Shown one piece after another: positions 29,140 through 37,115 of a stretch of 55,174 bases of DNA. The translations under genes were made by a program, and so were the position numbers. Origin of the DNA: an uncultured Pseudomonadota bacterium (GTDB taxonomy: Bacteria > Pseudomonadota > Gammaproteobacteria > Methylococcales > Methylomonadaceae); contig CAIYSZ010000077.1 in NCBI GenBank assembly GCA_903928965.1, forward strand, positions 1 through 55,174, in the 5' to 3' direction. The notes beneath the pieces are model-generated. The model ran no database searches. It was not told where the DNA came from and worked only from the letters and a program-made list of their open reading frames with translations. Each line of letters starts with the position of its first letter. The first letter of the stretch is position 1.

Positions 29140-29658
29140 TTAGCTGCCGCAGCAATGCTTAAATTTCTTGCCGCTGCCGCAAGCGCAGGGTTCGTTACGC
29201 CCTTGCTTATCCGCCGACGCGACCGCCGGAGTAGCAGGATTTGACTTAGCCACCGCCTTCACCACTCCGTCCACATAACGCCACTCCGCCCCGGCCTTCA
29301 CAAACCGGCTCAGCTCGTGCAAATAAAATTCCTGACCGGCCTGCTCGTAATAAGCCTTGAACTCCACTAAACCCTTGGTATCCGTAGCGCCGCCTTTTTT
29401 GCATTGCAAAACCTCCAAACGCCGCCACGTCACCTCCTCCTTACTAAAATCAATGCTCGCCGGCCGCTTGGCGCTATCCCAGGTGCGCGACAAATAATCC
29501 GCATCCCGCCGCGCATAAGCGCAAAAACGCGACCGCATCAAAGCCTCCGCGCTGGGAGCCGCGGCCACGCCGGCATGATACCGCGCGCAGCAATCCGCGT
29601 ACGCCAAGCCGCTCCCGCACAAACACAAATCGCTATCCACAAACCCCATCCAGCTCAC
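29140..29658 (-). CDS. ychJ: YchJ-family protein with two SEC-C motifs
   Basis: A 172-residue protein of the YchJ/UPF0225 family. An N-terminal SEC-C zinc motif (DLCLCGSGLAYADCC) and a C-terminal one (EPCACGSGKKFKHCC) flank the central NTF2-like domain, which begins AEALMRSRFCAYARRDADYL. The C-terminal zinc knuckle is nearly the same as that of SecA in this window. The biochemical function is unknown; the zinc motifs suggest binding to protein or ribosome partners. It stands alone between two non-coding stretches. Confidence 0.9.
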   Translation of the reverse strand: MSWMGFVDSDLCLCGSGLAYADCCARYHAGVAAAPSAEALMRSRFCAYARRDADYLSRTWDSAKRPASIDFSKEEVTWRRLEVLQCKKGGATDTKGLVEFKAYYEQAGQEFYLHELSRFVKAGAEWRYVDGVVKAVAKSNPATPAVASADKQGRNEPCACGSGKKFKHCCGS

Positions 29659-29955
29659 GCATCAAAAGCAAAGTATATTAAACCACAGCGCCGTGTTATT
29701 AACAGGCTGTTGAGAAAATTCATTTTGTGAAAAAAAAACGCCACAACACTTTGTGTCCATACGCCTTTCAATTCACCCTATATTGATCAAGTCTGACAAA
29801 TTTTGAGAAAATCGACAACCTCTGTTAAGCCCGCCATTCTAATTGATCATCGCCAAACGCATCACGAACGACTCCTCGCGTCCAGCCGATAGACGCAAGC
29901 TCAACGCATCGGTTAAAATATTTTACGCACATATTCAATCTTAACACCCTTCAAC
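29659..29955. other. Gene-free stretch before the Rpn-family gene
   Basis: About 300 AT-rich bases with no supported gene. The word CAGGCTGTTGAGAAAATT near 29702 resembles the ends of some insertion sequences, so a decayed element is possible, but no matching second end or transposase was found. Confidence 0.35.
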
Positions 29956-30912
29956 ATGAAACATCGCATTAACCCACAAGTAGACTGCGTCTTCAAAGCC
30001 CTACTCGGCGCCGAAAATAATCGCAACCTGCTCATTCACTTCATTAACGCCATGCTGCAAAGCGAATTACCTTCGCCCGTGGCAACCGTTGAACTACTGA
30101 ATCCATACAATGACAAGGAATGGCTAAACGACAAACTCAGCATCGTGAACGTCAAGGCCCGCGATCAGAACGGCAATCTTTACCAACTTGAAATACAACT
30201 GTTAAACTATAAAGCCCTGCCCGCGCGCATGTTGTATACTTGGGCCGACATTTACACGCAACAACTGCAAAACGGCCTCTCGTTTCAAAGCCTGCAACCT
30301 ACCTACGCCATTTGGTTGCTGGCCGAAAACCTATTCAAGGACGACGCCGAATACCGGCACGCGTATAAATTCCGTAATGCCGAAGGCACGCCGCTTATCG
30401 AACACGGCGGCGTTTTGACGCTGGAATTGAACAAATTCCACGCCGCCCAGGTCGAAAACGAGCAACAACGCTGGTTAAAATTTTTCAAGGACGGCGGACA
30501 ACTCAACGATGCCGCCCTGCCCCACTGGATGCAAACCCGGGAGATGATTCAAGCCATGACAACATTAACCCAATTTTCAGACAAAGAACGCGACTACCAC
30601 CGCTACCAAGCCCGGCAAAACTACCTACGCGAACAACTCAGCATTGCTATCGAACAGGAAGCCGTGCGCGAAGAACTTGAAGCAGGGCGCAGGGAACTAG
30701 AAGCAGGGCGCAGAGAACTAGAAGCTGAACGAAGAAAACGAGAAACTCAACTTAAAGAACTAGAAGCTGAACGCAGAGAACGAGAAGCCGAGCGCGAAGC
30801 CAAACTTGCCGCAATGACTAGGGAAACCGCGGAAAGGGAAGCCAAGGAAGCCGCCTTGGCTGAACTGAAGCGCTTAAATGCGCTATTAAAAAACTCAGGC
30901 CTGGAATCGTAA
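29956..30912 (+). CDS. Rpn-family PD-(D/E)XK nuclease/transposase-like protein
   Basis: A 318-residue protein of the Rpn (YhgA-like, DUF4351-associated) family, whose characterised members are DNA endonucleases that promote recombination. The N-terminal nuclease domain begins RINPQVDCVFKALLG, and the core KLSIVNVKARD...YQLEIQ supplies E79-x-Q81. The first metal-binding acid, normally the Asp of a VDVKA-type strand, is Asn65 (codon AAC at 30148), so catalysis may be lost. The C-terminus is a Glu/Arg coiled coil built from seven-residue ELEAGRR repeats. There is no clear ribosome-binding site. A 134-bp duplicate of its 5' end follows, so this is an unstable, probably selfish or accessory gene. 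Confidence 0.8.
   Translation: MKHRINPQVDCVFKALLGAENNRNLLIHFINAMLQSELPSPVATVELLNPYNDKEWLNDKLSIVNVKARDQNGNLYQLEIQLLNYKALPARMLYTWADIYTQQLQNGLSFQSLQPTYAIWLLAENLFKDDAEYRHAYKFRNAEGTPLIEHGGVLTLELNKFHAAQVENEQQRWLKFFKDGGQLNDAALPHWMQTREMIQAMTTLTQFSDKERDYHRYQARQNYLREQLSIAIEQEAVREELEAGRRELEAGRRELEAERRKRETQLKELEAERREREAEREAKLAAMTRETAEREAKEAALAELKRLNALLKNSGLES
30673..30735 (+). repeat. 21-bp in-frame repeats in the Rpn-family gene
   Basis: Three adjacent 21-base units (30673-30693, 30694-30714, 30715-30735) encode ELEAGRR, ELEAGRR and ELEAERR; a further related unit lies near 30757. Repeat-number change here would lengthen or shorten the coiled-coil tail by whole heptads without breaking the frame. Confidence 0.8.
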
Positions 30913-30936
30913 GCAGCCATACGGCCACTAGTCAAC

Positions 30937-31164
30937 ATGAAACATCGCATCAACCCACAAGTAGACTGCGTCTTCAAAGCCCTACTCGGCGCCGAAAATA
31001 ATCGCAACCTGCCCATTCACTTCATTAACGCCATGCTGCAAAGCGAATTACCTTCGCCCGTGGCATCTGGCGCATTACCCACACTCATGGATTCAAATCT
31101 CGACATAACACCCCAACCACCCCTACTTGACGGCTTCAATAATCTGAATTTCACGTTTGAGTAA
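30937..31164 (+). pseudogene. Truncated duplicate of the Rpn-family gene
   Basis: The first 43 codons repeat the N-terminus of the upstream Rpn-family gene nearly exactly; after GTGGCA at 31065 the sequence is unrelated and the frame runs on for 32 codons to a stop. The nuclease core with its catalytic acids is absent. The 3' end overlaps the antitoxin-like gene on the other strand. It probably arose by duplication and deletion and makes no functional enzyme. Confidence 0.8.
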
Positions 31165-31323
31165 ATCATTAGCCACCTCCGAAACCTGTATGCCCTTACG
31201 TATAGCTATACCCGTCAAATAATCTTGCACTTCTTTGTCTAGATACACTGGTATATGCAAAATTAGATTAGGCTGGTAAAATTTTCCGCGTATCGCATGG
31301 CTAAAATTAATTTCAGCCGGCAT
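31123..31323 (-). CDS. Orphan ribbon-helix-helix antitoxin-like protein
   Basis: The reading frame is open from 31515, but only its last 66 codons look like a protein family: MPAEINFSHAIRGKFYQPN, then a ribbon-helix-helix-type segment with HIPVYLDKEVQDYLTGIA and VSEVANDLLKREIQIIEA. This resembles BrnA/CopG-like antitoxins that repress their own operon and bind a toxin. The upstream part of the frame is a frameshifted relic of another gene (31438-31530). No toxin gene lies next to it: downstream is the truncated Rpn copy. The start at 31323 is inferred from the conserved ending; no Shine-Dalgarno is visible. Confidence 0.5.
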   Translation of the reverse strand: MPAEINFSHAIRGKFYQPNLILHIPVYLDKEVQDYLTGIAIRKGIQVSEVANDLLKREIQIIEAVK

Positions 31324-31437
31324 GTCATCGTCATTGTAGAATTGGCGAATGACTGCAAAAATATTAAAAGACCGCAACAAGCCGTTATTGAACATCCATA
31401 GGCACAACCGCGGCGAATCATCGCTGGGTAAATTACA

Positions 31438-31530
31438 GTCAACTTCTCCCAAATACATCTTCCAGACTTTTAGCATTAATTCCCTATCAAACGACATCTT
31501 GATCTGGCCCGACACTGACGAGGAGCTTAA
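31438..31530 (-). pseudogene. Relic of an Rpn-family C-terminus
   Basis: Read on the minus strand, this stretch aligns with the end of the Rpn-family fragment at 14402-14752. CAGATC...TTTGAT-GGGA-TT, ATGCTAAAAG-GTGGA and TTTG-GA-AAG-TTGAC are shared, with small indels. The reading frame is broken, and only QIKMSFDREL keeps the look of QIENWFDREL. It shows that a second, now mostly deleted, Rpn-family gene lay here. Confidence 0.55.
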
Positions 31531-31640
31531 CCACCAACAACCAAACGCTTATCCCTCAACCCCCCCATTCCCCAACAAAACATATGAGAAAATCTCCCTG
31601 CAAACCGGCAACATCCCTCTAAACCCAATAGGAGCCCCCC

Positions 31641-32876
31641 TTGCCTGCTTCCCTCAACGCCCAAATCCTGCTCGGCGCGCTGCTTGGCCTAAGCCTCGGC
31701 GGCCTATTCGCCTATCTCGGCCCTGAAGCAAGCATCGCTCGGCAAGGCCTCTATGTGTGCGACCTCATCGGCACGGTCTTCATCGACATGCTAAAAATGG
31801 TGCTATCGCCGCTGGTATTCAGCTCCATTGTGGTCGGCGTCGCCAATTTGCGCCTGCATAGCCAAATGCACCTAGTCTGGCGTTACACCCTGGGTTTTTT
31901 CCTCTGCTCCTCGGCGCTTGCCATCCTACTCGGCCTCGGCGCCGCCAATCTGTTCGCCCCCGGCAAAGGCCTAAGCTTGGCGCTGTTTACGCAAACCCGG
32001 CAACCGATTACCGCCCAAAACATGAGCTTGAGCGAATTCGCCACTCATTTCTTCCACGGCCTATTCGTCAACCCGTTCGCCGCGTTGGCCCAAGGCAACG
32101 TCATGGCCATCGTCATCTTCGCCCTGCTGGTCGGGGCCGCCATCGTCGCAGGCGGCGAGCGCTACCGCAATATCCTGGTGTTGACGCAAGAATTCCTGGA
32201 ACTCACCCTACGCATAGTCGGCTGGATCATGCGCCTGTCGCCGCTTGGCGTCATGGCCTTGTTGGCCAAGCTAGTGGCCACGCAAAAGCTGGAGCTGATG
32301 CACAGCCTGCTCCAATTCATCGGAGTGGTAGTCGGCACTACTCTCGTCCACGGCTTCATCTTGCTGCCGCTACTGCTCTATCTATTGACCGGCGTCGGTT
32401 TTTTACGTTTTTTTCGCGGCGCGCGCGAAGCCTTAATGACCGCCTTCGCCACCAGCTCCAGCTCCGCTACCCTGCCGGTTACTCTACGCTGCACCGAACA
32501 ACACCTGCACGTCAAGCCGGAAATCGCCGGTTTCGTCGTGCCGCTCGGCGCTACCGCCAATATGGACGGCACCGCGCTCTACGAAGCACAAGCTGCCCTG
32601 TTCGTCGCCAATCTGGCCGGCGTGGACTTGAATTTCGGCCAGCAACTGGCGGTATTTTTCACCAGCATGGTAGCCGCCATCGGCGCGCCCGGCATTCCCA
32701 GCGCCGGCATGGTGACCATGATTATGGTTTTGCAATCGGTCGGCCTGCCGGTGGAAGCCATCGCCATTCTGCTACCGATAGACCGCCTGCTCGACACCGT
32801 GCGCACCATGGTCAACGTCGAGGGTGACATGATAGGCAGTCTGATCGTGCAAAAACTCACCACCGGCCGCAAATAA
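31641..32876 (+). CDS. Dicarboxylate/amino acid:cation symporter (DAACS family)
   Basis: A 411-residue inner-membrane symporter of the GltP/DctA fold that takes up C4-dicarboxylates or acidic amino acids with H+ or Na+. The two re-entrant hairpins are visible: the serine-rich ATSSSSATLP (HP1) and GAPGIPSAG (HP2). The ATANMDGTALYE motif of helix 7 and DRLLDTVRTMVNVEGD of helix 8, with its substrate-binding Asp and Asn, are also present. The start is a TTG at 31641, supported by TAGGAG six bases upstream; no in-frame ATG is suitably placed. rlmH follows three bases after its stop. The exact substrate cannot be read from the sequence. Confidence 0.93.
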   Translation: MPASLNAQILLGALLGLSLGGLFAYLGPEASIARQGLYVCDLIGTVFIDMLKMVLSPLVFSSIVVGVANLRLHSQMHLVWRYTLGFFLCSSALAILLGLGAANLFAPGKGLSLALFTQTRQPITAQNMSLSEFATHFFHGLFVNPFAALAQGNVMAIVIFALLVGAAIVAGGERYRNILVLTQEFLELTLRIVGWIMRLSPLGVMALLAKLVATQKLELMHSLLQFIGVVVGTTLVHGFILLPLLLYLLTGVGFLRFFRGAREALMTAFATSSSSATLPVTLRCTEQHLHVKPEIAGFVVPLGATANMDGTALYEAQAALFVANLAGVDLNFGQQLAVFFTSMVAAIGAPGIPSAGMVTMIMVLQSVGLPVEAIAILLPIDRLLDTVRTMVNVEGDMIGSLIVQKLTTGRK

Positions 32877-32879
32877 AAC

Positions 32880-33347
32880 ATGCAAATACATTTAATCGGC
32901 GTCGGCGACCGCATGCCGGACTGGGTGGAACAAGGCTACCGCGAATACGCCAAGCGCCTGCCGCGCGAATGCGAACTGCTGCTCAAAGAAATCAGCCCCA
33001 ACAAACGCCGCTCCGGCGACATGAACCGCATCGCCCAGGAAGAAGGCGAACGCCTGCTGGCCGCCGCCCCGCCGCGCGCGCATCTGGTCATCCTGGACAT
33101 CGCCGGCAAACCCTGGCGCACCGAAGACGTGGCGCAAGCCCTGGAGCGCTGGCTGCAAAACGGACGGCCGGTCGCCCTGCTGATCGGCGGCCCGGAAGGC
33201 TTGTCCCGGCAAGTCAAGCAGCAAGCCCATGAATCCTGGTGCTTATCGCCGTTGACCTTCCCGCACCCCTTGGTACGCATCATCGTCGCCGAGCAAATCT
33301 ACCGCGCCTGGAGCCTGCTGCGCAACCACCCCTACCACCGCCCCTAA
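32880..33347 (+). CDS. rlmH: 23S rRNA (pseudouridine-1915-N3)-methyltransferase RlmH
   Basis: A 155-residue SPOUT enzyme that methylates pseudouridine 1915 in helix 69 of 23S rRNA on the assembled 70S ribosome. The length equals E. coli RlmH (155). The SAM-binding knot is seen in LLIGGPEGLS and the C-terminal LSPLTFPHPLVRIIVAEQIYRAW with the ending NHPYHRP. It usually neighbours rsfS and nadD; here it follows the symporter gene by three bases. Its stop overlaps the convergent mscK stop by four bases. Confidence 0.97.
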   Translation: MQIHLIGVGDRMPDWVEQGYREYAKRLPRECELLLKEISPNKRRSGDMNRIAQEEGERLLAAAPPRAHLVILDIAGKPWRTEDVAQALERWLQNGRPVALLIGGPEGLSRQVKQQAHESWCLSPLTFPHPLVRIIVAEQIYRAWSLLRNHPYHRP

Positions 33348-36300
33348 CTCCGCTCCCGAATGATGCGCACCACCCGCTGCGGATAAGGAATGCCTATTCC
33401 CCGCGCCCCTAACTCCTGATAAATATGCGTATGCAACTCATGCCGCACTTCAATGCGGTCCAATAACTCGTGCACGAACACATGAATATCAAACATCAAG
33501 GCGCTGTCGCCGAAACCGCTGAAAACCACGTTCGGACGCGGCTCGCTCAGCACCCGATGCGTATTGCGTATCGCCTGGTACAAAGCCTCCTCCACCTCCC
33601 GCACGTCAACCCCGTAATCCACGCCCACTTGCAGCACCAGGCGCGTCACCGTATCCGACAAAGTCCAGTTGATCAAGCGGTCGGTAATGAACAACTTATT
33701 CGGCACCACCAACTCCTTGCGGTCCAAATCCACGATATGCGTGGCCCGCATTTGAATCCGCACCACCCGGCCGGTAACATCGCCCACCGTCACCGTATCG
33801 CCGACCCTAATCGGCCGCTCGAACAGCAAAATAATGCCGGACACCATATTAGCGAAAATCTCCTGCAAGCCGAATCCCATGCCCACGCCCAAGGCGGCCA
33901 CCAACCACTGCACTTGCTCCCAACTGCCGCCCAACTCGTTGGCCACCGCCAGAAAAGCAATGGTTACCAGCGAATAGCGCGTTAACTGAATCAAAGCGTA
34001 ACGGCTGCCGGGACTTAATTCGTATTTGCCCGCCGATAGCAAATCCACCAGGGTTGGAAAATTACTCGCCAAAATAAAACAAATGCAGGCGTAACAGACG
34101 GCCAGCAACAAGTTAATCAACGTCACCTGCTTGAACGCCTCCTTGCCGTCCAAGGTCTCCCGGTACTGCCACAACTCCACTTGATCGAATACCGCAAACG
34201 CCGAAAAAGTCTGGCTCCAAATCATCCAACACCCGGCCAGCAACATCGCCGTTAACACCGTGGTCAACAATTTATGGCTTTCCTGACTGATTTTGGTTAA
34301 ATCCAATAAATTAGGCTCCACCGGCGGACCGCCGTCCGCGGCGGCCTGCACGCCCTGTTTACGTTTTTGCAGGGCATTGCGCGCGGCCAAACGCCGTTTG
34401 GTCAACGCCAACCAACGCTGCGCAAACTCATGTAACAACACCGCGATAATCACCAAACGAAAAGTCATAATCAGTTTTTGCTGCAATTCCAGCGCGCTCT
34501 GATAATATCCGGCCCAAGCAAAACCAATGATTGCCAACGGCAACAACACCAGCCCCGCATGCGCCAAATACGGCGCCCCCTGCCGCCAACCATCCGCCTG
34601 TTTCCCGTAATCGCTTAACAATCCGCCCCTTGGATGCGCCAAACGGTGAAAACTATAAGTCATAGACAGCATCTGCACAATCAAAGCCGCGCGTCCTAAG
34701 GCGTAACTATGCTCGGAAAACACCTCGCCCCCGGTCAAGGCTTCAACAAAGATACACAGCGGGGCCACATAACGCAGCCAGCGAAACTGGGAATACAATA
34801 GCTTGGTGTGCTTGGCGCGCCACTGAAACAACAGCTCCGCCAGGCCAGCGGGTTGAAACAATCTGATGAAAAACTGCAACATAGCCAAGGAAGTCGCGCC
34901 CCCCAGCAACCCCCTGGCAAAAGCATGCGAAAATCCCTCGCCGGAATCGCCCAACAACAAGCACACCGCCAGCAACAAAAACAGCAACGGCCAAGTCAAC
35001 GCCAGCACCAGCAAACACCCCAACCCGGTCAGAATCTGATATAAGCTGGACAAATGCGCGGCGGCGGACTTCGGCGACAATAAAACCCGCAAATTTGAAA
35101 GCGCAAGGCGGCGCAAACGCAAATGCACCCCATAGCAAGCCGCGGCCAAACCCGCCCAAAAGGGATGTTGCTCAACCGCGGTTTGCAGGCTGCTCGCAAT
35201 CCGCGCCCAATGCCCTGCCTCGGCCAACCAAACCAGAGAACTGCCGATTTCACTTAGAAAATATTTATCTATCACCGGCGCGCTCGGCACCCACAACAAG
35301 CGCTGATCCAAAAACTCGCTGTATTTGGCGGATAAGTTCAACACCTGCCGCAAACTAAAATCCACATCGCCCAACACGTGCGCATATTCTGCATTACTAG
35401 TCGACAAACGCTGCGCTAAGTCCTTCTGGTCGCTAAGCAACATGCGTAATTCCGAGCGCAGGCGCAAGCGGTCTGCGTCGCTAAGGTCCGTCAAAAGTTG
35501 CGCATCCATGCGCCGGGACAAAGCCAAATTGATGTCAGCCAGATTTTTCTTGGTTTCCTCCAACTTAAAACTCTCTAGGCTGGTTTTCCCAATCTCGTTC
35601 TGAATATTGTCGTTCAGCTCGCTGAAATTCTTCGCTTGCGGCAGATTACGCCGTTGCTCGCGCAACAAATTTCCCAGCGCCGGGCTCAAACCGGCCAAAT
35701 TGATTTTTTGCTGCGCGCTTTGCGAATCCTTCTCCAACTGTTGATATTGCCCATCCAACTCGTTTTTTTGCGCCAAAAATCGCTCTATGCTGGTGGTAAC
35801 CTCTCGCAAGCGAAAATTGAAATGAATATTTTCCCGCATCGCCTGCTGAATCAAGGTGTGCTTCCCGGCGGCCGCTTTCTCCTCCTGCAACAACTCCGCC
35901 TGCTCGCGGTCGATTTGCTGCTGCCGCCGATCTAACAATAAATTGTCCACATCGGCTATCAACATCGTCTGACTTTGCCTTTGCAAGTTCAGCAAACGCA
36001 TGCGATCCTTCTCCAGCTGCAAGCGCAAGGGCGTGCCTATATTTTCCAACTCCAGGGTTTTCAAGGTCGCGTTAATCAGCTTGTTCTTGATTTCCCAATT
36101 CAGTTGCTTGGCTTCCTTCTCGCCGATATTATCTATTCCGTGCAAAGCGTCGCCGTGCTGAAGCTGCAAATTCAACGCCTGCTTGTTCTTTAACTCGGTC
36201 ATTTTTTCCCGAATCAATTGCATCCGGCTGCTCAACTCGCCAATAGAGGCTTCTACCCGGCCTATCTCGGCGTCCAAATCGCTTAATTCCGTTTTTTCTT

Positions 36301-36715
36301 GAATCAAGCGCAGCTCCAACTCGTCGTTCGGAAAAATCGCCAATTTTTCCGGTTTCCGGTTTTTCAGAGCATTTTCAGAATCATCTATTTGCCGCGCCAA
36401 CTGCTTGGAATCGCCGGGTAAACTCGTCAAGGCCAGCTTTAAAGTCTCCGCCTGCTGCTCTTGCGTCTTCAGCTCGTTAAGATCATTCAAGCTCTCGTTA
36501 TAACTAGCCAGAATCCGCGCCTTAACATCCTCGCTCAGATTTTGCTTGGTCTGCGTTTGCTGAATTTTTTGCTGAATGTCGGCGGCGGTAATCAATTTCC
36601 CCGCGGCATCAGCGGCGGACTCCGCCACCGCCGAGCCAAACCCGCAACCGATTAGCCACAAAGCCAAAAACCACTGAAAAATATTCATCCGCGTTACCAA
36701 AACCCAAAAATCCAT
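33344..36715 (-). CDS. mscK: Large mechanosensitive channel MscK/KefA type
   Basis: An 1123-residue inner-membrane channel (E. coli KefA is 1120) that opens under membrane tension. A signal peptide (hydrophobic core FLALWLIGCGFG, likely cleavage after AVA) is followed by a long Gln/Glu/Leu-rich periplasmic coiled coil (to about residue 480). A multi-helix membrane region comes next (about 490-900). The C-terminal MscS core has the pore helix around LVAALGVGMGFGLQEIFANMVSG, the beta domain GDTVTVGDVTGRV and the cytoplasmic cage. An ATG at 36688 is a possible alternative start; the longer one places Arg9 ahead of the signal core. E. coli MscK also responds to external K+; trkA is in this window, but that link is not shown. 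Confidence 0.92.
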   Translation of the reverse strand: MDFWVLVTRMNIFQWFLALWLIGCGFGSAVAESAADAAGKLITAADIQQKIQQTQTKQNLSEDVKARILASYNESLNDLNELKTQEQQAETLKLALTSLPGDSKQLARQIDDSENALKNRKPEKLAIFPNDELELRLIQEKTELSDLDAEIGRVEASIGELSSRMQLIREKMTELKNKQALNLQLQHGDALHGIDNIGEKEAKQLNWEIKNKLINATLKTLELENIGTPLRLQLEKDRMRLLNLQRQSQTMLIADVDNLLLDRRQQQIDREQAELLQEEKAAAGKHTLIQQAMRENIHFNFRLREVTTSIERFLAQKNELDGQYQQLEKDSQSAQQKINLAGLSPALGNLLREQRRNLPQAKNFSELNDNIQNEIGKTSLESFKLEETKKNLADINLALSRRMDAQLLTDLSDADRLRLRSELRMLLSDQKDLAQRLSTSNAEYAHVLGDVDFSLRQVLNLSAKYSEFLDQRLLWVPSAPVIDKYFLSEIGSSLVWLAEAGHWARIASSLQTAVEQHPFWAGLAAACYGVHLRLRRLALSNLRVLLSPKSAAAHLSSLYQILTGLGCLLVLALTWPLLFLLLAVCLLLGDSGEGFSHAFARGLLGGATSLAMLQFFIRLFQPAGLAELLFQWRAKHTKLLYSQFRWLRYVAPLCIFVEALTGGEVFSEHSYALGRAALIVQMLSMTYSFHRLAHPRGGLLSDYGKQADGWRQGAPYLAHAGLVLLPLAIIGFAWAGYYQSALELQQKLIMTFRLVIIAVLLHEFAQRWLALTKRRLAARNALQKRKQGVQAAADGGPPVEPNLLDLTKISQESHKLLTTVLTAMLLAGCWMIWSQTFSAFAVFDQVELWQYRETLDGKEAFKQVTLINLLLAVCYACICFILASNFPTLVDLLSAGKYELSPGSRYALIQLTRYSLVTIAFLAVANELGGSWEQVQWLVAALGVGMGFGLQEIFANMVSGIILLFERPIRVGDTVTVGDVTGRVVRIQMRATHIVDLDRKELVVPNKLFITDRLINWTLSDTVTRLVLQVGVDYGVDVREVEEALYQAIRNTHRVLSEPRPNVVFSGFGDSALMFDIHVFVHELLDRIEVRHELHTHIYQELGARGIGIPYPQRVVRIIRERS

Positions 36716-36798
36716 AAAGGTGGAACCCAGCTTAAAAGAAACGGAAGGGGGTGATTAAATAATGAGATTGACCGGCCAACCGGCGCTGGCCTTAAGAC

Positions 36799-36827
36799 TT
36801 GAGTAAACCGGCCGCCGGGTATACAAT
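36799..36827 (+). promoter_or_regulatory. grxC promoter
   Basis: TTGAGT (36799-36804), exactly 17 bases, then TACAAT (36822-36827). The predicted start near 36834 leaves about 27 bases before the grxC ATG. Confidence 0.55.
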
Positions 36828-36860
36828 AAACCACTATATTAGCATTTATTAATTTTTCTT

Positions 36861-37115
36861 ATGCCGGAAATATTGATCTACACCACCCGCATCTGCCCTT
36901 ACTGCATCATGGCTAAACGCCTGCTAGAACAGAAAGGCGCGCACTACACCGAAATCAACGTCGACGCCAACCCAGGGCTACGCGAGGAAATGGAGCAAAA
37001 AAGCCGCCGCCGCACCGTGCCGCAAATCTTTATCGGCGAACGCCACATCGGCGGCTTCGACGAGCTCTACGCCCTGGATAAACAGCAGGGCCTAGACCCT
37101 TTGCTGCAAGACTAA
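36861..37115 (+). CDS. grxC: Glutaredoxin 3
   Basis: An 84-residue dithiol glutaredoxin that uses glutathione to reduce disulphides and glutathione mixed disulphides. The active site is C12-P-Y-C15, and the glutathione-binding TVP (in RRTVPQIFIG) and GGFDEL motifs are in place. The length matches E. coli GrxC (83). Its last four bases overlap the end of the convergent metZ gene. In other gammaproteobacteria grxC often precedes secB, which is not here. Confidence 0.96.
   Translation: MPEILIYTTRICPYCIMAKRLLEQKGAHYTEINVDANPGLREEMEQKSRRRTVPQIFIGERHIGGFDELYALDKQQGLDPLLQD

Larger units (their letters stand above)
29951..31065 (+). repeat. Direct repeat pair of 134 bp
   Basis: Bases 29951-30084 and 30932-31065 match at 132 of 134 positions (a T/C change in codon 5 and a T/C change in codon 26 of the frame). 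The offset is 981 bases, one complete Rpn-family gene. The repeat starts at TCAAC just before the start codon and ends at GTGGCA. Confidence 0.93.

Noticed and set aside
28854-29244. Plus-strand open frames of 84 and 124 codons
   Set aside because: They run through the inverted repeats and the antisense of ychJ, with no ribosome-binding site and no recognisable protein sequence.
29690-29730. Insertion sequence end near CAGGCTGTTGAGAAAATT
   Set aside because: Only one IS-end-like word is seen, with no inverted partner, target duplication or transposase, so no element is called.
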